From positions 26,167,873-26,231,872 of the forward strand of contig OY970820.1 of assembly GCA_963853835.1 (NCBI GenBank): a stretch of DNA of 64,000 nucleotides, in the 5' to 3' direction. Shown in pieces: positions 58,175 through 64,000 of this stretch (positions within the stretch are counted from its first letter, which is position 1; the number at the start of each line of letters is the position of its first letter). A model generated the notes under the pieces. It was not told the DNA's origin. It saw nothing but the letters and a program-made list of their open reading frames with translations, and did no database searches. Made by a program: the position numbers and the translations under genes. Origin of the DNA: Calendula officinalis. Taxonomy: Eukaryota > Streptophyta > Magnoliopsida > Asterales > Asteraceae.

Positions 58175-61100
58175 ATGGTGATTTATGCTTCCCGGTTGTT
58201 GAAGGATGAGGCCCTCGTGTGGTGGGATACTTTGTATGAAACATTGGGAAAGAGGGCGATGTACAAGATGACTTGGGATGAGTTTGTGAAACGGTTGAAG
58301 GCAAAGTTTTGCCCCGAGAGAAACTTAGAAAAACTTCAAGAAGAATTCGTTCATTTGAAGAAAGGTAATTTGAGTGTCGATGAGTACACTAAGAAATTCA
58401 CGGGATTAATCCCGTTTGTGATCAAATTGTATCCGGATGAGAGATCCCAGATTGTTCGTTATGCTAATGGACTCCCGTGGGAGTATGAATTGGAGGTTAA
58501 AAGGGCCGCCACACTCGATGAGGCTATCGGTGCGGCGAGAAATGTTGAAGAAGTTGGCCAGAGAAGAATCAACGAGAGGCCAAAGTTTGAAAAGTTTGAA
58601 AAGAGGAAGTTTGAAGGGAGCTCGGGTTCGGTGAAGAGAGGAAAGTTCACCCCGACCTTCTCTAAACAAACAAGTGTGGGTGCTTGTAAGAAGTGTGGCA
58701 AAGAGCGCAAAGGAGAATGTTTGGTGGATACGAAGTCATGTTTCAAATGTGGAAGACCGGGGCATATGGCAAGGGATTGCCGGGCCAAACCGTTGGATGA
58801 AATCGAGTGCTATTCGTGCCATGAAAAAGGGCACTATAGCAATGCATGCCCGAAGAAGGGAAGTGAGACCATGGTGTCGACCGCTCAAAAGAAAGCGGAG
58901 CCGACAAAGGTCAAGGGACGGTCCTTCCAACTTACCCGAGAAGAAGCCAAGGAGGCCCACGATGTCGTTTCAGGTACCTTACTCGTAAATTATATTCCCG
59001 CCCGGATCTTATTTGACTCGGGTGCTACTTATTCGTTTGTGTCACATGATTTTGTTGTGATGTTGAATGTGCCATTAGAACTTCTTGATGAAATTTATGA
59101 TATAGAAATTGCGGATGGTAAAACCTCCATAGTTCAACATATGTGTCGGAATTGTGAATTAGAAATAGATGGGAGAAAGTTTAAGGTGAATTTATTACCC
59201 ATGGAAATTGCGGGTTTTGATATAGTTATAGGTATGGATTGGTTGGGTGAGAATCAAGCAAAGATTTTATGTGGGAAGAAGATAGTCTCGATAAGGACTC
59301 CCGACAATGAAAAAGTTTATGTGTATGGTGAGAGACGACATCATTTGCCATGTCTTATGACCGCGGTTAAAGCTAGGAAATGTTTAGCCAAAGGATGTTC
59401 GTCCTTTTTAGCATATGTGTTAGATGGAAGGAAAGAGAAGAAGTCGGTGGAAAATGTAAAGGTGATTCGGGATTTTCCCGAGGTATTTCCCGACGATTTA
59501 CCGGGATTGCCACCGGAGAGGCAAGTAGAATTCCGTATTAATTTAGTTCCGGGAGCGACGCCGATAGCTCGTGCTCCATACCGTTTGGCTCCCACCGAAA
59601 TGCGGGAATTGATGTCCCAGTTGCAAGAGTTACTCGACAAAGGATTTATTCGTCCTAGTTCGTCTCCATGGGGTGCGCCCATATTGTTTGTTAAGAAGAA
59701 AGACGGTTCGATGAGAATGTGCATCGACTACCGAGAGTTGAACAAGATGACCATTAAGAACCGATACCCCTTGCCTAGAATCGACGACTTGTTTGATCAA
59801 CTTCAAGGTGCCGACTATTTCTCGAAGATCGATTTGAGATCGGGTTACCATCAAGTTCGAGTGAAAGAAGGAGATACCGAGAAGACGGCGTTTCGTACAC
59901 GTTATGGGCATTACGAGTTTTTGGTAATGCCATTTGGGTTGACTAATGCACCGGCCATTTTTATGGATCTTATGAATCGGGTTTGCAAACCATTCCTCGA
60001 CAAGTTTCTTATCGTATTTATTGACGATATTCTTATTTATTCAAAAACCGAAGAAGAACACGAGAGTCATCTAAGACAAACGTTAGAAGTGCTACAACGA
60101 GAGAAATTGTATGCCAAGTTTTCTAAATGTGAATTTTGGATTCGAGAAGTCCAATTCCTTGGTCATGTCGTGTCCCGAGAAGGAATCAAAGTTGACCCGT
60201 CAAAGATTGAAGCGGTTATGAAGTGGGAACCGCCACGAACTCCAACCGAAGTGAGAAGTTTTCTCGGCCTCGCCGGATATTACCGTCGATTCATTCAAGA
60301 CTTTTCTCGAGTGGCGACACCACTCACATTGTTGACCCGAAAGAGTAGTGAGTTCGTGTGGGGAGAAAAGCAAGAAAGAGCATTCGCCACATTGAAAGAA
60401 AAATTGTGTAACGCCCCGGTTCTCACGTTACCCGAAGGGATGGAAGACTTCGTCGTGTATAGTGATGCTTCACACAAAGGTTTGGGTTGTGTTTTGATGC
60501 AACGGGGGAAGGTGATTGCCTACGCCTCGCGACAACTAAAGAATGCAGAAGAAAGATACACGACTCACGATTTAGAGTTGGCGGCGATAGTGTTTGCTTT
60601 AAAGTTATGGAGACACTACTTATACGGTACGAGGTGTACGTTATATACTGACCACAAGAGTCTTCAATACGTTTTTACTCAAAAAGACCTAAATATGAGG
60701 CAAAGAAGATGGATCGAATTGATACAAGATTATGATTGTGAAATTGTCTACCATGCGGGGAAGGCCAACGTGGTAGCCGACGCCTTGAGCCGAAAGGCGT
60801 ATGAAAAGCCGATTAAAGGAAAGCTAACACGTATTGAAGTAGTATCGAGTATAGTAGAACGAATCAAGAATGCCCAACGAGAAGTGATGGAAAAAGATGA
60901 GTTAAGGCAAGAACGATTGGGAAAGAACCAACATTTTGTGGAAAATAAGCAAGGGTTGAAAACCGTGGGTGGACGAATTTGGGTTCCCAAGTTCGGGGGC
61001 ACCCGAAAGGAGTTACTAAACGACGTTCATAAGTCTAAGTATTCGATCCACCCGGGAAGTACAAAAACGTATCAAGATATGAAGAAGATGTATTGGTGGC

Positions 61101-62305
61101 CCGGGATGAAGGCAAGAGTGGCAAAGTATATTTCTAAGTGTGCCACGTGTGCACAAGTAAAAGCCGAGCATCAAGTACCTTACGGGGTAGCTCAATCGTT
61201 ACAAATCCCGGCCGGAAAATGGGATGATATAACAATGGATTTTATTGTTGGGTTGCCAAAGACGAGCAAGAACCACGACGCCATTTGGGTCATTGTTGAC
61301 CGTTTGACCAAAAGTGCATTATTCTTGGCAATTCGGGAAACCATGCCACTTGAAAAGTTGGCAAAGTTGTATGTGGATGAAGTAGTGAGACTTCATGGAG
61401 TCCCGTTGTCGATTGTGTCCGATAGAGACGCGAGGTTTACCTCGAGATTTTGGAGATCGTTGCAAGAGGAGTTGGGAACGAAGTTGCGGTTGAGTACGAC
61501 TTACCACCCGCAGACCGATGGTCAAAGCGAGAGAACCATTCAAACTGTTGAAGATATGTTAAGATCGTGTGTGCTAGATTTTGGAGGTAAATGGGATGAA
61601 CATTTACCGTTAGTTGAGTTCTCCTACAATAATAGTTATCAATCGACCGTTAAAATTCCGCCTTATGAGGCGTTGTATGGAAGAAAATGTAGAACCCCAT
61701 CGTGTTGGCTCGAAGCGGGTGAGACGAAACTCACGGGTCCCGAAATTGTGAAATTGACCAATGAAAAGATTGGGATAATCCAAACAAATATGAAAATAGC
61801 CCAAGATCGACAAAGAAGCTACTCGGGTTTGAAAAAGAGACCGTATGATTTGGATGTTGGAGACATGGTGATGTTGAAAGTATCGCCTTGGAAAGGCGTG
61901 ATGCGGTTTGGTAAGAAAGGCAAATTGAGCCCAAGGTATGTTGGCCCGTTTAAGATTCTGAAACGGGTCGGTTTGCAAGCTTTCAAGTTAGAACTCCCAC
62001 CCGAACTTCAAGGTGTTCACGATACGTTTCATGTAAGTTATTTGAAGAAGTTCGTGGGTGAAGTTGAAAATATAATTCCGTTACAAGAGTTGCGGGTTGA
62101 TGCCCCGAACCGATTGATTGAGGAACCCGAAGCCATACTAGAGTCAAAAACCAAGAAACTTCGGAATAAAGAAATTGAATTGGTGTTGGTCAAGTGGAAG
62201 CATTCACTTGGGCCGAACTTGACTTGGGAAGTCAAGGACGAGATTCGGAAAAGATACCCGAACTTTGTAAATTATGATGAGATTCCGAGGACGGAATCTC
62301 CTTAA
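58175..62305 (+). CDS. Gypsy Gag-Pol polyprotein (Tekay chromovirus)
   Basis: 1376 codons open without a break; in frame with the Gag N-terminus before the TAG. Order: Gag core (ALVWWDTL); two zinc knuckles at about residues 189 and 212; protease with LFDSGATYSF (Asp 281); reverse transcriptase from about 500 (YPLPRIDDLF at 531) with catalytic FIDD at 615-618; RNase H (YSDAS at 762, YTDHKSL later); integrase with a HHCC zinc site from His 959 and catalytic Asp 1022, Asp 1083, Glu 1119 (D,D35E spacing). A GPF-type motif (SPRYVGPFKILKRVG) follows, and a C-terminal chromodomain (about 1330-1365, VLVKWKHSLGPNLTWE). The chromodomain, which directs integration to marked chromatin, places it in the chromoviruses. 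The called start is an internal Met; the true start is 57704. Confidence 0.95.
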   Translation: MVIYASRLLKDEALVWWDTLYETLGKRAMYKMTWDEFVKRLKAKFCPERNLEKLQEEFVHLKKGNLSVDEYTKKFTGLIPFVIKLYPDERSQIVRYANGLPWEYELEVKRAATLDEAIGAARNVEEVGQRRINERPKFEKFEKRKFEGSSGSVKRGKFTPTFSKQTSVGACKKCGKERKGECLVDTKSCFKCGRPGHMARDCRAKPLDEIECYSCHEKGHYSNACPKKGSETMVSTAQKKAEPTKVKGRSFQLTREEAKEAHDVVSGTLLVNYIPARILFDSGATYSFVSHDFVVMLNVPLELLDEIYDIEIADGKTSIVQHMCRNCELEIDGRKFKVNLLPMEIAGFDIVIGMDWLGENQAKILCGKKIVSIRTPDNEKVYVYGERRHHLPCLMTAVKARKCLAKGCSSFLAYVLDGRKEKKSVENVKVIRDFPEVFPDDLPGLPPERQVEFRINLVPGATPIARAPYRLAPTEMRELMSQLQELLDKGFIRPSSSPWGAPILFVKKKDGSMRMCIDYRELNKMTIKNRYPLPRIDDLFDQLQGADYFSKIDLRSGYHQVRVKEGDTEKTAFRTRYGHYEFLVMPFGLTNAPAIFMDLMNRVCKPFLDKFLIVFIDDILIYSKTEEEHESHLRQTLEVLQREKLYAKFSKCEFWIREVQFLGHVVSREGIKVDPSKIEAVMKWEPPRTPTEVRSFLGLAGYYRRFIQDFSRVATPLTLLTRKSSEFVWGEKQERAFATLKEKLCNAPVLTLPEGMEDFVVYSDASHKGLGCVLMQRGKVIAYASRQLKNAEERYTTHDLELAAIVFALKLWRHYLYGTRCTLYTDHKSLQYVFTQKDLNMRQRRWIELIQDYDCEIVYHAGKANVVADALSRKAYEKPIKGKLTRIEVVSSIVERIKNAQREVMEKDELRQERLGKNQHFVENKQGLKTVGGRIWVPKFGGTRKELLNDVHKSKYSIHPGSTKTYQDMKKMYWWPGMKARVAKYISKCATCAQVKAEHQVPYGVAQSLQIPAGKWDDITMDFIVGLPKTSKNHDAIWVIVDRLTKSALFLAIRETMPLEKLAKLYVDEVVRLHGVPLSIVSDRDARFTSRFWRSLQEELGTKLRLSTTYHPQTDGQSERTIQTVEDMLRSCVLDFGGKWDEHLPLVEFSYNNSYQSTVKIPPYEALYGRKCRTPSCWLEAGETKLTGPEIVKLTNEKIGIIQTNMKIAQDRQRSYSGLKKRPYDLDVGDMVMLKVSPWKGVMRFGKKGKLSPRYVGPFKILKRVGLQAFKLELPPELQGVHDTFHVSYLKKFVGEVENIIPLQELRVDAPNRLIEEPEAILESKTKKLRNKEIELVLVKWKHSLGPNLTWEVKDEIRKRYPNFVNYDEIPRTESP

Positions 62306-62316
62306 GGGGTAGATAG
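62302..62316 (+). other. Chromovirus polypurine tract
   Basis: TTAAGGGGTAGATAG directly before the 3' LTR; overlaps the end of gag-pol. Confidence 0.75.
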
Positions 62317-62317
62317 T

Positions 62318-64000
62318 TGTAACGACCCGAAATTTGTAAATAAATAAATTGTACAAAAATATGTTAAATAAGGATAAATCGTTTAAAACACGTAGGAATT
62401 GGTTTCGTGTCGTTTGGAGTCCGTATGAGAAAGTTATGGACGAAACCGTGTTGAAACCTAGACCGAAAAGTGCAGCCCTGCTGCACAGGCAGGTTCGCGG
62501 CGCGAGCCTGGCGCGAGCGAAACGCGAGGTTGAGCAGAGGGACCAGAGCTGGAACGCGAGCATCTCGCGTCGACTTCGCGTCGACTTCGCGGCGCGAGCC
62601 TGGCGCGAAATCTGGTAAAAAGCGGCAACTAGCAGGCAGACCCGCGTCTTCTCGCGACGCGAGCTCGGCGCGAGCGGGGCGCGAGCTCTTCCGACCAGTG
62701 CATTAAATTGGGTTTTTGGCCATAAATGCATTTCCATCAAACCCTAGTTTTCTCTCCTCAAGTGTGTGAGCGTTTTTGAGTGTAAAGCATCGTTTGGAGC
62801 TCAATCTTCATCAAATCTTGGTGATTCTTGCTCCTAAGTTGAAGATCTAAGGTAAATCTTCATTCCTCTTGAGTTTTTAGCCATAGATTCAAGTAGGGAA
62901 AGCTTAAATCTCAAACCCTGGTTATGGAATCGTTCATGAATGGTTAAAGGGAAGTAATATAACTTAGATCTATGGTATTTGGTCATGAAAAACGTGGTCA
63001 TGCTATGAATACATGAAAATGTGGTGATTTATGATATTAGGGTTTGGTAATTTGGGGGAAAATGGTGCTAGTAGTTAACTAGCCATGGATTATGTAGTTA
63101 GTATAGATGTTTAATGCAAACCATTGTATTGGTTTTGTTATAGATTGTCAGTTGGAGGATTTGAGGCATTCAAATCTTGAGAAGTGATATTGGTGTTCAA
63201 GGAAACACAACATTGGATAGGCTTGGCAAAGGTGAGTACATGTGAACTTTCAAACTGGGTACATAGCTAGTAAATGTTTTTATGATTAAATGATTTGTCG
63301 AGTCTTTAAGTAATGTAGTCATTTATGTGATTTATGATGAATTGCTTGTATGATGATGAAATGATTGATTGATTGAGAAATGATGGAGCTATAAGCTCAT
63401 AACGATAAAAGATAAGTAATGATGACGATGATGATGTCCCTAGGGCCGTAGTAGATTGGAGGCATTCTGGTTATTACGGTACCTTAAGGTTAGTGGTAGA
63501 TTGGAGGCATTCCGATTACCCAATACCTATGAGTCCCGGTAGATTGGAGGCATTCCGATTATCGTGGAAATGATGGTCTTGATAGATTGGAGGCATTCCG
63601 ATTATCTTGACATTGGCCAATGATGAAAGTGATAAAGTGACCCAAAACAAACTTAGTAATATTATTTTAAGATTAAATGATATTATTTGACTATTTGTTT
63701 ATCGGGTCTAAAACCCATGTATCTCACGAGGCAATTTTGCCTCACGTATTATGTTTGTGTTTTTGCTATGTACTCAGGTTCGGGATCGAAGATCTAGGAG
63801 GCCCGTTTAGAAGAGGCCTTGTTGAGATTAGCTCGGTGTTGATGATTAGAGTCCTTATCCTATGGTTAAGATATAATTTGTAACACCGTTTTTGTAAACT
63901 CTGATAATCTCGAACAAGAAACCTTTTCGTTTTTGTAAAACTGGCATTTGATGTTGATACAATATTATGTATTTTGAATTAAATGGTATTTAAATGTTGT
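62318..64000 (+). repeat. Chromovirus 3' LTR, cut by window end
   Basis: Starts TGTAACGACCCG and is near-identical to 55752-57445. It lacks 11 bp of a GCGCGAGCC duplication near 62595. The four TAGATTGGAGGCATTCCGAT repeats are present at about 63450-63605. Confidence 0.95.

Larger units (their letters stand above)
55752..64000 (+). mobile_element. Tekay-type chromovirus (Ty3/Gypsy), nearly complete and young
   Basis: 5' LTR 55752-57466, primer site 57470-57481, gag-pol 57704-62305, polypurine tract 62302-62316, 3' LTR from 62318, cut by the window end (lacking about 21 bp). Over the comparable part the two LTRs differ by fewer than ten substitutions by eye and one 11-bp length difference. 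The insertion is therefore recent. Confidence 0.95.

Noticed and set aside
59341..59911. Minus-strand ORFs over gag-pol
   Set aside because: Antisense shadows of the RT region.

Overview
The window is a plant nuclear segment made almost entirely of transposable elements. It has introns, U2-type splice sites, plant LTR retrotransposons, Stowaway MITEs and one intronless BAHD acyltransferase gene. The mix of families (Tekay-type Gypsy LTRs starting TGTAACGACCC, Ulp1-protease-family genes in MULEs, gag-only Copia relatives) looks eudicot and most like an Asteraceae genome. That is an inference, not a species call.

Layout. 1-4323: gag-only LTR element (TR-GAG type) with an unusual hairpin-rich internal region, inserted into a LINE relic (4324-4666). 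4667-8695: AT-rich DNA with two degenerate MITEs. 8696-10045: the only intact host-type gene, a BAHD acyltransferase. About 10441-26300: a large MULE-type assembly. It holds a FAR1/MULE transposase gene on + (10731-14943, broken) and two convergent, diverged Ulp1-like cysteine-protease genes on - (A, 15710-21030, nearly intact with its His-Asp-Cys triad; B, 21938-26291, broken and lacking the Asp). All introns and flanks are packed with a perfect 14-bp palindrome, AATCACATGTGATT. I counted about 84 exact copies of its 12-bp core by eye, plus some 35-40 variants, and none in an exon.

27131-31560: broken L1-type LINE on -, next to a second LINE fragment. 31740-34757: AT-rich DNA, a Stowaway MITE and a fold-back element rich in GTTCGTTT. 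34765-39478: a Copia relic in which one LTR serves two element pieces, with a solo LTR (same family as the first element) nested in gag. 39638-48123: a LARD-like non-autonomous element on - with 2.7-kb LTRs. 48640-54086: Copia gag relic on -, split by a 3.0-kb solo LTR with a perfect target duplication. 54927-55751: Copia 5' LTR and leader, cut by a young Tekay chromovirus (55752-64000, 3' LTR running off the window) whose gag-pol has one in-frame TAG.

Most notable signal. The MULE assembly pairs a self-specific, palindromic, noncoding-only motif, amplified in several different tandem arrays, with a transposase and two accessory genes. This is the architecture expected of a transposon-encoded, sequence-specific DNA-binding system, similar in logic to the VANDAL/VANC anti-silencing system but with a different motif and Ulp1-type proteins. 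The binding role is inference; the motif distribution and gene content are read directly from the sequence.
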